DNA from: Mesocentrotus franciscanus
Lineage: Eukaryota > Echinodermata > Echinoidea > Camarodonta > Strongylocentrotidae
Assembly: GCA_037976565.1 (NCBI GenBank)
Contig: CP137679.1
Location: forward strand, 11,600,651 to 11,664,650
Reading direction: 5' to 3'
DNA: 64,000 bases
The notes under the pieces: model-generated
Seen by the model: only the letters and a program-made list of their open reading frames with translations
Databases searched by the model: none
What the model was told of the DNA's origin: nothing
Part shown: one piece after another, positions 1 through 11,125 of the stretch
Numbering within the stretch: the stretch's first letter is position 1
Layout: each line of letters begins with the position of its first letter
Position numbers and translations under genes: made by a program

Positions 1-218
1 GCTAAAGGGTAATCTTATATTATTAGTTTATACTTTCTACTTAAATTGAGTTTGAATGGGTGTCTACTTGAGTATTTTACGAGTTTTCACACAAACACAA
101 ACACACAACAACAACAACCAAACAATTGTATTTTTAATTTAAGTATGGAATATCCAGTTTTATTTAAAAGGAAACGATCGAGTATTTGTGATTGTTTAAA
201 CAAAAATATATAAGAAGT

Positions 219-749
219 TCAATTGTTATAATCCAGTTTGAAGGCGACCTCAGCAATGATTTCATCTAGAAAAGTTGTTGCAAAGAAGAAATCACTTTCG
301 ATTGCTTGGTTCATACCATCGATAAGCAGGTATTCATCTTTGGTGAGGGAGAGATCAAGTATGATGTCGCTGCTGTCGTCATCGAAAAGATCATGAGTTG
401 AGTTTGACAACTCGGCGACTGTCGTAAACCTGTCGTCATCGTCTCCATTGCCGGTTGTAATGCTGGAGACGTCTGTGAAACTATCATTGTCCATTTCGTC
501 CATGAATCTGATCAAGCTAGAAGTAGTGTCAGATAACAATGAATCGTTATCATCTTCGTTGTGAATCTCGATCAAGACTTCGTGACGGAGATGACAGCAG
601 TCGGATGCGATACTTGTTCCGTCGTTGTTGTCGCTGTAGTTTTGATTGGAGGCGGAGATTGGGTAATACGTTATGCTTGGGAAGCCCTCTTCCGAACTCC
701 ACAATGATGTCGAGTCGCTGAATGTATCGTTGATATTAATAGAGTGGAA
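219..749 (-). CDS. Terminal exon of an unrecognised acidic protein (partial gene)
   Basis: The frame is open from about 770 down to a TGA at 219-221. It has no ATG near its left limit, and a good splice acceptor (pyrimidine-rich tract then ACAG) ends at 750, so I read it as the last exon of a multi-exon gene starting with Phe-His-Ser. The roughly 176 residues are strikingly acidic and Ser/Thr-rich, with Asp runs such as NGDDDDRF and FDDDSSD, and end in a more hydrophobic segment with the motif DEIIAEVAF. There is no signal peptide, membrane span or domain I recognise. A polyadenylation hexamer AATAAA lies on the minus strand at 164-159, about 55 bases past the stop. A decayed second copy of the 3' part lies at about 3,026-3,202, which argues that this is a real exon. 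I could not find upstream exons in the window, and the function is unknown. Confidence 0.5.
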   Translation of the reverse strand, partial: FHSININDTFSDSTSLWSSEEGFPSITYYPISASNQNYSDNNDGTSIASDCCHLRHEVLIEIHNEDDNDSLLSDTTSSLIRFMDEMDNDSFTDVSSITTGNGDDDDRFTTVAELSNSTHDLFDDDSSDIILDLSLTKDEYLLIDGMNQAIESDFFFATTFLDEIIAEVAFKLDYNN

Positions 750-3025
750 CTGTGTTTGAAGGAAGACAAAGATTGATATTATTATATTATTATTATATTA
801 GGTAGGGTTGCGTGTTGAGGAGAAAAAACCTTATACAGGTTATAGAAGTACATACAGAGAGGCGCACAAACCAATGTACGAAAAGAGAAGACTGTATAAT
901 GGCAAATAGGAAATTTAATAAAAGCCAGAAGAAACAAAGGGTGGAAGTTTACAATAATGATACAATTCCAGACATTACTGTTCTTATTGACTTCATCATA
1001 TCTTATCTGAATAGTATGAAGAATATTGAATAATTTGGTGCGAATAGAATTCCTACCATTTTGAGGGCTTCTGCTGTCAAAGCATTACTTCGGCTGGCAG
1101 TACTGTCCTCGGGGGCTGGAAATAAATAAATAAAATATTTCTTAACTTTCAAACTTGTTATAGAGGAAAAAATGATAGAAAGTGGTGCAACATTGAATGA
1201 TGGTCAAAAAAGTACCGCAGTATTTTTGGTTCGTGTTTGACGAAGTTTTGGAGTTTGGTAACTACATGGACAATAAATCTGATTTAGGTATAGATACTTT
1301 TCAAATGTGAATAGTGAGTTAATGTGTTTGTTACGGTTATATGACTGTCAAGGGAGCTTTAGGAAAATATTCCTACCTGAAAAGAGACAGCACAGTCTCC
1401 TCATACTATTTCCCATTTTCTTTCGAAGTCGGGCGAAAAATCGTCGCTTACGCGAAGATCGGCGAGCCATTCTCTTTGAGATTATATAGACAGAAGCAGA
1501 GCAAAGGTCTTTATAGCAAGGAGAATTCATAAAGAATGAAACTCTCGTAGGTAATGCGTTACTAATATAAACACAAAACTTGCGCATTTCATTGTTACGT
1601 CTGATTTTTTATTAGGAGTTTAGTAACGCTTTCATGATTGGTCAGAAGTTTCTACTCGAACGCATTGGTGCTGAATATTCATTGTTACGTAAGTCAATGC
1701 GCGTAAATGTTTGAGAGGGGTTTTCCAATAGGATGAAGTAAGGGCACGCGATGACCTCACAATGTAAGTAGATTTTGTCCCTTTAATATAAACTGCTAAA
1801 AGGCAGCGGCGTATCTAGGGGGTGGAGGCAGAGGGGGCATGTGCCCAGGGCGGCACTTGGAGGGGGTCCCCAAAACGCACAAAGAGACAGGTGCAAAGCC
1901 GGGTGCAAAGAAGCAAAAGAGAGAAAGAAAAAGGGAGAATAGGAATACAAGATTATGATAACACTAAGGATTATAATAATGCGCCCCTAAAACGTAGGGT
2001 AAATTGCATCAGAAAGGAATGTTTTTGTGGGTTCACAATGCAAAAGTTTTCAAAAGCTCAGTCGCTCCACTCTCTCTCTCTCTCTCATAATTTTGTTACC
2101 CTGGGATCTCGCTATTGCGCAAACCAAATTATAGGATATAGTCAATAAACCGTGATTCTATATATTGTTCATTATAATAATAATAATAATACATGAGATT
2201 TATATTGCGCCATTATCCATTTTTAAAAAATGCTCAAGGCGCTTGTTTTTATCTTAAATCTCGTCGCTTTGCTGCCTGTTACAATAATAAGGTTCATCAG
2301 CCTAATGTTAAATACTCTATCCCCCCCCCCTGAATATAGGATAAAGAATTAACGAAAAAAGCGTTTTCCATAGGTTCATCATTTGGACAAAAATCTTAAC
2401 CTTCGGTTGCTTAACTAAAATCCTTAGTAATATTTCTGCTCAGATTTCGTTAATTTTGCGCCCCAATAATTGAGAAAGCATTTCAACCGTTCATCAATGT
2501 TCAAAATTCAAAATTCTGCCACTCGATCAAAGTGCTTCATTGTAAATTCGTTTCCGGGTAAAATGCATGAAAAATGCTTTTTGGAGGGTTAAATGCAATG
2601 ACAAAAATACCGATTTTGTCTTCTCTGTCTCCCCAAACAATCTCTCTCTCTCTCTTTCTCTCTCTCGCTCCCTCCCTCCATCTCTCTCTCTCACATACAC
2701 ACACACCCACACATACTTACCCTTACCCCTCACTAAATTCTGGTCCAACATTTTCTGAAGTATGAACCCTCTTCGTTTACCTCTATTCTATTTCTTTCTC
2801 TTTCTCTCTCTCTCTCTCTCTCCTTACATGTAGTTATGTTCATCTTTCCTTCTTTTTTTTGTGGTACTCTCCCGTCAGTCCCCCCCCCCCTCCAGTTTTT
2901 CTAATGATTTTATCTATTCCAAAAACAAATGCCTTACAATTTTCTAAGTTGAGTTATATTGTATCTGTTTTATTGTTTTACATCTCCACATGATAATACT
3001 GCTCATTAAAACGTGAATTTGGTTG
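750..3025. other. Intergenic region with simple repeats, no gene supported
   Basis: No frame here has codon structure or similarity I can defend. There are CT-rich microsatellites at about 2,640-2,695 and 2,800-2,823, poly-C runs near 2,320 and 2,881, and an ATA-repeat leading into a low-GC segment at about 2,173-2,240. The last (ATA repeats followed by ACATGAGATTTATATTGCGC) resembles the tail of an echinoderm-type dispersed repeat that recurs at about 51,437. Confidence 0.5.
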
Positions 3026-3202
3026 ATGAATATCCAGTTTCGTTTACAACGAAACAGTCGAGTCTTTCTCATATAGGAAGTTCAATGGTTTGAATCCAGT
3101 TAAAGGTAGCTTCGGCAATGATATCATCTACTATCGTGGTTGCAATGGAGAAGTCCTTTACAATATTTTGGGGTCCATATGCTGGTGACGTCTGCATGCT
3201 TC
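3026..3202 (-). pseudogene. Decayed partial copy of the 219-749 acidic-protein exon
   Basis: This stretch repeats the 3' end and downstream flank of the exon at 219-749 in the same orientation. The shared tail reads VDDIIAEATF against LDEIIAEVAF. The stretch GCTGGTGACGTCTG matches GCTGGAGACGTCTG of the parent, but about 155 bases that separate these blocks in the parent are missing. A one-base shift before the parental stop moves the frame so that it ends a few codons later (LPI then TGA). I interpret it as a local duplicate with an internal deletion. No intact open frame remains. Confidence 0.6.
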
Positions 3203-3767
3203 AGGAAAAAAAGTCTAACCCTTGGGGAAAATAAGTATAACTCCCAACAGCATTAAACACCTTACCAGTCAATATCTGTTTAAAAACATAATAATAATAA
3301 TAATAATAATAATTACCAGTAAGAGGTAATTAAGAGAAATTTAAGAACCAAAGTTATTATCTACAATGATTGATCTATTTAAGGACCAATAATGGTAAAT
3401 ACACACCTTTCTCATAAATTTAACAGAAACTAACCACTGGGTTCTGTTTCATAAAATCTTGTTATGCAAACAAATTCAATATGTGATAAAGGCATCTTGA
3501 TATTGGCTCTCTACTGTCTCTACATATTATAAATTTCCAGATTGCATTTACTGTATTACATAAAGGCTTCCGAAATCATATTCCACTTGATTGGCGATGA
3601 CCAATTTTGTTTTAGAAGGCAATATATTTTACATGATGTATGATGTTAAATGGAATTGGGTCTAGATCATAGCAAAGCAGTTGTGAAAAACTATAGAAAT
3701 TGAGATTCATACATGTAAATGTACCAGTATGTTTATTTAACATCTTTGATTATTATATAACTCACCT

Positions 3768-3995
3768 CTAGTTCCTAATCAAATCATACAAATGATTGGT
3801 CAAACACGGTCAAGGATGATTCATTTTACTGAGACTATCTCACATATTCTCATGAAAAAGCTTGCAATAGTTTCCAGTATTATCCAACGATTTGGAAGTA
3901 TGTGATGGGCAGCAGTGCACGTAGAGGTTAATGCATGTATACTGTGTGTGGGCCTGTACTCGCGTAGCACTGCTTGTAAAGACGCATAGAGGTAA
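3768..3995 (+). repeat. Dispersed repeat, ~225 bp, copy 1 of 2
   Basis: The sequence recurs at about 19,572-19,795 in the same orientation. Shared blocks in order include TACTGTGTGTGGGCCT, CATAGAGGTAAG/TATAGAGGTAAG, ACTGAGACTATC and TATCCAACGATTT. No coding potential is visible. It is probably a non-autonomous mobile element of unknown class, because the second copy lies in a CNTRL intron. Confidence 0.6.
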
Positions 3996-4431
3996 GTTTG
4001 CTTATCTCTGTGTGCACGCTAAAGTAAACCTACATGTATTAAACTTGCTATTTTTTGGTCAGCAATGCAATCGAAAACAATCTTGAAATGAATTATTTTT
4101 ACATCAAATAACAGGAATCTAGGAGGTTAGTTGTATTAAATGAAAGATACATGTTTTCATCGATTCATTACAGGATCTATCTGCTCTTGTTGAGGCTGTT
4201 TATGGCTTGCACCTTTAGGTATGATGCCTAATAGATGCATAGTTTGAACTCATTTGTATAGTATAACAGCTTCATGTACAGTGTATATATATATATATCA
4301 GTAATAGTGTGTCAGTCATTCTATACAAGTACAACATACACATGTCAGGAGAGAAAACCCTTATATAAAATGACAGGCTTATAAATTTCCTTAAGACTGT
4401 GACACTGTGCTGTACGTGCATGCACCAAAAA

Positions 4432-4716
4432 TGAATAATAATAATAGTGGGTTCTTGTATTGTGCTCATATCTGTCAGACTTGACACTCGTGGCACTCCA
4501 CAATTATTACCTGGCTATAGCATGGCTGCCATTACGGCGCTCTAGCATTTCAAGGAATTAATTCCTGCCAGGTACCAATTTACATCACCTGGGTTGAGTG
4601 TACGTGGCAAATGTAGATCAATGTCTTGCCAAAGGACATTAGTGCAGTGGCGGGACTCGAACCACGGACCTTGTGATCCACAGTCTAGTAACCTATCCAC
4701 TCGACCACGACACCTC
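4432..4716 (-). mobile_element. tRNA-derived SINE, minus strand
   Basis: Read on the minus strand, the head has a pol III A box (GTGGTCGAGTGGATAGG) and a perfect B box (GGTTCGAGTCC). A body of about 220 bp follows and the element ends in ATT repeats at about 4,446-4,436. The tRNA-like head lacks a paired 3' acceptor stem, so this is a SINE and not a tRNA gene. The body resembles the element at 55,176-55,532. Confidence 0.7.
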
Positions 4717-5231
4717 TACGAAGTACGAATGTAAGTGCATCCCAGCATATATGACTTTGATGCAAATAAATGCAGTTTGCATAGTTTCACATGAACTACA
4801 TGAATATTTCAAGGAATATTTTGAATGCCTGAAGTGCATTACATTCGTTTAAAAACATGTGAAACTTGGAGAAACAGGGTGATGAAGATATGAAAATCAA
4901 TGAAGTTATGTTTCAAAATGAAATCACTACCAGTAAATGTAGGCAAATCTCAAAGCGCCTGGTAAGTTGATTGTGGCATATTCACAAACTAGTCCATATG
5001 TTTTACACTACATGTGTATTATAGCAATAATTTTCAGTTTTCCCCTAGGCACCTTTTTAGAATATATTAAGAATAGCATGTTGTTGTAGGTCTTCAAAAA
5101 TGAAATTTGTCCAATGACCATGCATAATATATTGTAACACTAAAGCTTTTTTGACAGGATTGAATGAGTAACAATGTAAACTATAACCATTATTTGAATT
5201 TTAGAAATTGTATATAAAGAACAAGCTTAGG

Positions 5232-5957
5232 TTATTGCATGAAGATCAGAGGTTCAAGATCGGATATATCAGATAGGACATGTGCAGGGTTGACTTCTGG
5301 GTGCTTCTCTAGCAATGTACCTTCCCGATCGACGAGGTATGCATCCATTCCGACGGCTCTTGCTGCATGATAGTCTAGTTTAACATTATCTCCTATATGA
5401 GCACAGAGCCCAGGTTCAATATTCAGTCTTTCTAAAGCCATATTGAAAAATTCTGCATCAGGTTTTTCACACTTTGCCATGGCTGATGGAAGAATGAACG
5501 CGAAATGCTCAGCAATATCGACTGCTTTCATCACACTCATTAACCGTTCATCGTTGTTTGATAGCACCCCAAGTGCGATTCCATTGCGGTTTAAAAAAAT
5601 CAACATCTCCTTGACTTCGGGATAAGTTTCCCATGTTTGGCTCGTTTTGAAGTCGTTGAAGAGTTTAGAGGACACCTTATCAAGGGTGTCGCTGTCACAA
5701 TTGCATCCTGCAGCATGAAAGGTACGATGAACAACCTTGCCCCACCACTGCTCCGTCGTCTGGTTGGTGGTGACCCCAAAATTGGGATGCCTGCGGAGCT
5801 GATCTTTGTAAGCGATCCTGAATTCTCGATTAACGTCGGACACCTTGATGTTGACCCCAAACTGCTTGGCCACCTTCCTATACTGGTCTCCAACAGAGTT
5901 CCTCACCCTCATCAGGGTGTTATTCACATCAAAGGTCAGAAGTCTGTATCTCAACAT
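5232..5957 (-). CDS. HDHD3: HAD-superfamily hydrolase, HDHD3-like
   Basis: This intronless frame encodes a 241-residue protein close to the roughly 250 residues of vertebrate HDHD3. The haloacid dehalogenase fold is visible in order: motif I LLTFDVNNT with nucleophile Asp10, a helical cap (about residues 20-110) with NFG and the WW pair of this family, motif II LSNND (Ser133-Asn134), motif III Lys165 in CEKPD, and motif IV HIGDN with Asp190, plus Asp195. Such enzymes use Asp-phosphoryl chemistry on small phosphoesters, but the physiological substrate of HDHD3 is not established. The second acid of the usual DxD motif is Asn12. As I recall, the human protein also lacks it. I chose the ATG at 5957 because it aligns with the family start. 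The frame stays open to an ATG at 6041, which would add 28 residues. Either start is possible. Confidence 0.9.
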   Translation of the reverse strand: MLRYRLLTFDVNNTLMRVRNSVGDQYRKVAKQFGVNIKVSDVNREFRIAYKDQLRRHPNFGVTTNQTTEQWWGKVVHRTFHAAGCNCDSDTLDKVSSKLFNDFKTSQTWETYPEVKEMLIFLNRNGIALGVLSNNDERLMSVMKAVDIAEHFAFILPSAMAKCEKPDAEFFNMALERLNIEPGLCAHIGDNVKLDYHAARAVGMDAYLVDREGTLLEKHPEVNPAHVLSDISDLEPLIFMQ

Positions 5958-6723
5958 GATGGATGTTGTCTCACTCTCAAGCTGCCAGAGGCCATCAACT
6001 TCTATGATCAAGGTGTGAGATCCTGGAGCTGCGTGCATCATGGAAAAAGAAGAAAATATGAATGCAGAAAACTCAGAATAAAAACATTTTTGAGCAACAT
6101 ATGGATTTTACCCATACACTTAAGCATCAACCTCTTCAAACACACCGCTCACCGACGTCAGGATTTAAAAATATGCCAAATCCCCCCTTTTCAACTACAT
6201 CTTTTGATCCGATCGGCCTAGTTCACCAACGGAAAAAGCATTAGAAAATTTGACTTTTCTTCTTTATGGTGATGTAAAAATCACGATATTTTGTTGTTCC
6301 ATCGCACCGTCATTTATTGATCATTTTTCATCAACTTAGTCGAAATTTCTGTGGTATCGAACTTTTTGACTGAACACTCCTGGCTATATCTGGCGGTTTC
6401 TTGCCGGGAGAGGGCTATTTTTTACCAACGGAAAAAGATTCATGTCATTCAGTTCATTCTGAACATTTTGATATATAAATGATTCTCATTGGATGAAAAA
6501 AAAACCCCGTCAAAAGATAAAACCAATCGGTACCTCCGTCTGATTTTGGGAACTTTCCGCATTCGATCGCTTTTTCTCGTGTGTTGCCTCTTGATCACTT
6601 TGCCCAGGCATAGCCGGAAATGTTGGTACTTTTAATGCGTATCTTTTAAATATTATCCCATGAAAGTTACACCTTTCTACAATTAAACATTTACGGAAAA
6701 ATGTAATAAATTGTGGGCAAAAT

Positions 6724-6905
6724 GGCATGCGCCTGTAATCCAGCTAACAGTGGAAGTTACAAACTGATTCAGCTGAGGACGCAGGTTCGAAACTTGAGTC
6801 ACGTCTTTCGGATGGTGACGTTAAAGGTCGGTCCCCAGACGTAAATAATCATATCTGATTGATACACGTCTGTAAAAACCCAATCACACACACACACACA
6901 CATGT
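6724..6905 (+). mobile_element. tRNA-derived SINE fragment with CA-repeat tail
   Basis: A B-box-like GGTTCGAAACTTG at about 6,784 is followed by a body containing GTGACGTTAAAGGTCGGTCC and a CA dinucleotide run at 6,886-6,902. The GACGTTAAA body motif also occurs, reversed, in the SINE-like pieces at 28,745-28,940 and 34,755-35,063. A SINE fragment is the best reading. The 5' boundary is uncertain. Confidence 0.5.
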
Positions 6906-7234
6906 ACAGAACTGTTAAAAAGGGTGTTGATAAAAACCATAACTCTTTCGTACCGAGAAGTTATGCTGAAATCTGTAGGTAGCCAGCGGACCGGTTTGTA
7001 CCATTCTTGCTCGGGGGAAATCAAGGAGTTTTTAACGTGGATCATAATTGCGCTTACTTTCTCATGAATTGCATACGGAAAATAATAATCGAATTGAACT
7101 GTGTATGTGTGTATATTGGCCATATTACTGATTCATCATCTATAAGACCTCCATTACTACCGGTAAGTATTAGACTCCCTTTTTTTATTCAATCACCCGT
7201 GCTCTAAATAGAATGGTCGCGAACCTAGATTGAT

Positions 7235-7249
7235 CCAATCAGAGCCAAT
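7235..7249. promoter_or_regulatory. Tandem CCAAT boxes (possible promoter)
   Basis: Two CCAAT boxes, CCAATCAGAG and CCAATCAGAT, lie directly in tandem with 10-bp spacing, the pattern bound by NF-Y. Two CAGCTG E boxes follow at about 7,272 and 7,316 in a locally GC-rich stretch. The nearest gene is HDHD3, on the minus strand 1.3 kb away, so this could serve an upstream untranslated exon or an unseen transcript. It is inferred from sequence motifs only. Confidence 0.25.
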
Positions 7250-8327
7250 CAGATTCAGCCGCATGCCGCACAGCTGCGCGGACATTGTACGCGTAGTCGG
7301 TTCTGTATGTGCGCACAGCTGACCCGGGCTGATTAAAAGCTTCAAATTAGGTGAAAGAAATCGGGGGTCACAAATTCATATGTTAACTGTCAAATAATTT
7401 TACATTACAGATTAAATGTACTGTACTAGCTGTATACATTTTGATAATCCCTCATTTTGCCATTTGGTACCGACTTATTGAGCGATGTTCAATTCTGCAA
7501 AGCAATCACTAAAAATTAATCCAAAGATCGACCAAACTAACATTAACAAAAGTAACATGTTGACTTGACAAAGAAAATGGAAAATGGTACTTTAGGGAAT
7601 TGATCACCTAAAATATAAAGAAATAGAAAATGATTTCTTTCCTACCTTGTCTCGTAGACACACCTGTTGCAACCGACACTTTGAACAAATTATCTCACAA
7701 GATGGATAATAAGTAGTTCAAATATTGCACAGTACCCGTAGAAAGAATATGTAAGACTATGTACAGAGTAATGTTGCTTCTTTGCGGATTAAGCAAGGAA
7801 GAAGAAACTCATAATCTCTATAAAGTAATAAGGCCTTAGAACCGAGTAGAGAAACAAGCGAAGAAGTAGGACATGAATTAAATGAAGCTGAATTAGCTTT
7901 GATGTAGATTTTAGACTCTCTCTAGAAGACGTGTGCTCTATATGAACAGCTCAGGAGAAGTGATAAATATAGGTGTGGCAAGCAAGTGTAATATACATGC
8001 TATACCAGTACCTTGCCTTGGGTGGTTGCACATCCCAACAGATATAGGGTGTGAAATGTGCTTGCCAGAATAACTGCACATCCCAATACAATAAGGTTTA
8101 GAATGTGCTTGCCAGAGAAAGTATGTGTGGCACTCTAATAATGTAACAGGTGTCACTAAAGAAATGAGTGACAATTGAATAAAAAAGACCAGACTTCAAG
8201 GCAGCCACACAATAAAGACAAGACAATAATATTTACAAATGCAAAGTTCTTCTAAATCTAACTTAACTTAGGTCAAGTCACTACAGTACTATTGGTAGGC
8301 TTAACTTATATACTTCTAGATCATTTA

Positions 8328-9861
8328 CAGGGCTGCCAACACTCACGCATTGAGCGTGAGACTCACGCATTTCACTCAATTCCCACGCTCTCACGCTAAC
8401 AATGAAATTCCTCACGCACAAATGTTAAATAACTAAATAATAATAAAAACAGATAAATTTGAATGAATTATGCGACCAAAATCAAGAATTTAGAAAGTTT
8501 TCCCCTTTTTATCGAAGACGAAAGCCTCGATCTCACTTATCGCGCGCGTGCGTGTGTAAGATCGGCGACTATATTAGTATATAGCTAGCTTTATATACCT
8601 CACTTTAGAAATCTAGCCATCTGATTGGTCGAAATTGGAGTCGTGATTTCAAGCCATGCCCCACTCACAGGGCATAGCAATAGCCCACAGGGCCTAGTTA
8701 AAAGTTTCTACCCTCTGCCTCATTATCCTGCGATTCCCATTGGTTTACTGCGATCCCCATTGGTTTGCGTGTTAAAATTGTCTACGTGCGAGCACGGACG
8801 CCATATACAGTGCTCTTTGTCTGCGATTCCCAAATGATTGAAACTTTCACTCGAAGATTAAGCGAAGATTAACAGACAGTGTTTCAGATTTTCTGTGATG
8901 TTTTAACAAATTTTTACTCACTAAAAGGCTAAGGTAAGAATTCTTGGTAGATTTTTGTTTTAATTCGGCATATAAAGTCATATCGACTGCTTTAATACTG
9001 AGGACTAGCTGTTTCTATACTGGCTCGCGGGATAGTTGAATCCCCTGCAATCACCCCGCGGCGCGCCGCCCACCCAGGCGCGCCGGGTGATTGCAGGGAT
9101 TCAACTATCCCTTGAGCGTATAGAAACAGCTAGTCCTCTCGTAGCAGTCGATATAACTATAATATAGCCTGATGTACGTATCCTCGCACCGTGCCCATAT
9201 CCATATGCAGCTAGCCGGGTCGGCCCGAGCCTGCCCCGGACGCGCCCGGATATGGATCGGACGTACGAACCAGCAGCGAGCTCGAGTACGTCATCAGTTG
9301 ACAATTCAATTGATCGAGAACAGCAAAGATTTCACGGTTCTATGCTTTGTTTTTATAGAAGGCCTAATATTACTTCATACAGTAGAATAGAATGAGAGGG
9401 ATTATAAAAATATAAAGTGAGTTTTGAGAGTGAAAAATGACTTGTGATTATATGTAACAACTTAAAGTTGAACGAAAACTTGCCTGTGGCTTTGTCTCAG
9501 AGAGTGAGCGCGTGGGGCCCTCAGCACCTCGCTCTACGCCTAGCCCTGCGGCCACGTTCGTGGGCGAACAATCAGGTATTCCATGTTAATAATTTTCTTT
9601 ATCTCTCTGTATGATTTTCTCTCTCCAGATTAATTAATTGCGTTTAGGTATATGTTAAAATACTCTCTAAAGTATGCACCAAATCACACAATTTTACCTT
9701 GAAAAATAAAAAAGCTCTACACTGTTGGAGGGGGGACCCGTCCCTCCCACACCCACCCCACTCCCTCGCTCCGCTCGGTCGGGCTTGGTCGCTTCGCTCC
9801 CTCGCGCTAACGCTTCTCGTATAATCTCACTCTCAACTGTTTTCCAATGTTGGCAGCTCTG
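8328..9861. mobile_element. TIR element A of the GCTGCCAAC family, ~1.53 kb
   Basis: The 13-bp terminal inverted repeats are CAGGGCTGCCAAC on the left and its near-complement GTTGGCAGCTCTG on the right. They are flanked by the direct repeat CATTTA (8,322-8,327 and 9,862-9,867), a 6-bp target-site duplication. Behind the left end the word CACGC recurs many times. No transposase frame is visible, so the copy is non-autonomous. A long hairpin (8,973-9,158) is nested inside. Three further copies are in CNTRL introns. Confidence 0.75.
8973..9158. repeat. Long hairpin with GC-rich loop
   Basis: Two arms pair over tens of bases. GGACTAGCTGTTTCTATAC (about 9,001-9,019) is the exact complement of GTATAGAAACAGCTAGTCC (9,118-9,136). 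Pairing extends outward through ATATCGACTGCT and inward through GATAGTTGAATCCC and TGCAATCACCC. The centre contains GGCGCGCC-type sequence. It resembles a MITE inserted in element A. Confidence 0.7.
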
Positions 9862-11033
9862 CATTTATCAACTAACAAACCTTTAAGAACTCATATATAC
9901 TCACGTCATTAATGCAGAACAGTGCTATAGTAGTATGATATGTAGTATTGCAGTAGTTCTACTATAAATGCCGGTACACCGACTGAATGCATGCTCATAA
10001 CTTCATAAGTCATACATGTGGATCATGATCGTGAACTGTTGTTGTTACCAAAAGTAGGCGGGGTCTCTTTTGTGCCCCTGTTTAGTCTATCGTATAGACC
10101 CATCTATATCTATCTGAAAATTTTAAAGAATTTAGCGTTCACACGAGTGCTTGTGAAATTAATACTTTATTGATGTTATATTTTCAAAGTATACATTTCC
10201 CAGATTTCATTTTGATCAGCCCTAAATATGATAAGTTCTCTGTTCTCCCGACCTTTAATAGTGCATTTTATACAGCTCTAGTAAATAATACAGCTTGAAT
10301 CTCTAGACTATATCTGGACGGAGCACTTCGAAACAAAAACATGGCGGCATTTTGAACGGCTTTTCCGGATTTGTATATTTTGAACAGCGGATGAACTTCT
10401 GTGAACAAACTTTCTATACTTGCGGTGAGCTTGCATTTTATTAAATATGTTTTCATTTTAAACCTCGAATAACTTCGACAGGTTCTTGAATCATAGTGAA
10501 TAAAAAAATTCATCCCCCAAAATCCAAATTTTGTTTTGCAAATTGTCACATTGCCATACCATACCTTGAAAATTGTGTGTGGTAAAAATATGGTAGCGGG
10601 TATGGGGCTAGCGCTAGCTGCATGCTGCATAGTATAATCCTGGCTGTGTATTAAAACCTGCTCAACATTTCATTCAAACACCACTGTACAAAACTCAACT
10701 GATTTCACTCAAAATTGGTACTTTAGTGACAATTGATGACACCTAAATAGCAGTAAAATACAATTTTTCAACTTAATTAGACCTAGATCTAGAATCTAGT
10801 CTATTATTTTTTTTTATTATTGGGAATGTTAGAGAAAGAATATAGTCTAGAGTCTAGAGACTTTAGGCCGGTGTCTGATCGCGCACCCGAGGCCGATGTT
10901 GTGTGCTAAAATCCTTTCCATAGAGATTGCACGCAGTTTTTATTATTAAGTCGAGATTCAAACCTTTATTCTTTGTGATCCTGAAGGTGATACTCAATAA
11001 ATGAGGTGTCATAACTCATTAAAGAGTAGGCCT
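9862..11033. other. Intergenic region, nothing supported
   Basis: I see no convincing exon, RNA gene or repeat here. The only point of note is AACATGGCGGCATTTT at about 10,339, a YY1-type motif on either strand, without other promoter evidence. Confidence 0.4.
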
Positions 11034-11125
11034 AGACAGAAATAACCGTCTGGTATGGGTCATTCTTTAATAAAACTGACATTTGTTGACATTCCCCATA
11101 CACAGACGGTACCCCGTACGCCTCG
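11034..11125. mobile_element. Short MITE with flanking retroelement sequence, copy 1
   Basis: Inverted ends (ACCGTCTGGTATGGG on the left, CCCCATACACAGACGGT on the right) enclose about 75 bp with TA at both borders. The same insertion in the same flanks (CTAGACAGAAATAA before, GTACGCCTCGCAC after) occurs at 13,957-14,060. The insertion therefore predates duplication of the host sequence, which at the second site is the BEL/Pao-like gag fragment. Confidence 0.65.

Noticed and set aside
812..1033. 73-codon plus-strand frame rich in Lys/Arg
   Set aside because: AT-rich, no conserved motif, and it overlaps sequence upstream of the minus-strand exon acceptor.
5957..6041. Upstream ATG giving a 269-residue HDHD3-like protein
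   Set aside because: The extra 28 residues precede the family's usual start and show no similarity to it. The inner ATG fits better, although the longer form cannot be excluded.
10268..10630. 120-codon minus-strand frame
   Set aside because: No recognisable domain, no splice context and no duplicate. The length is within chance for this composition.
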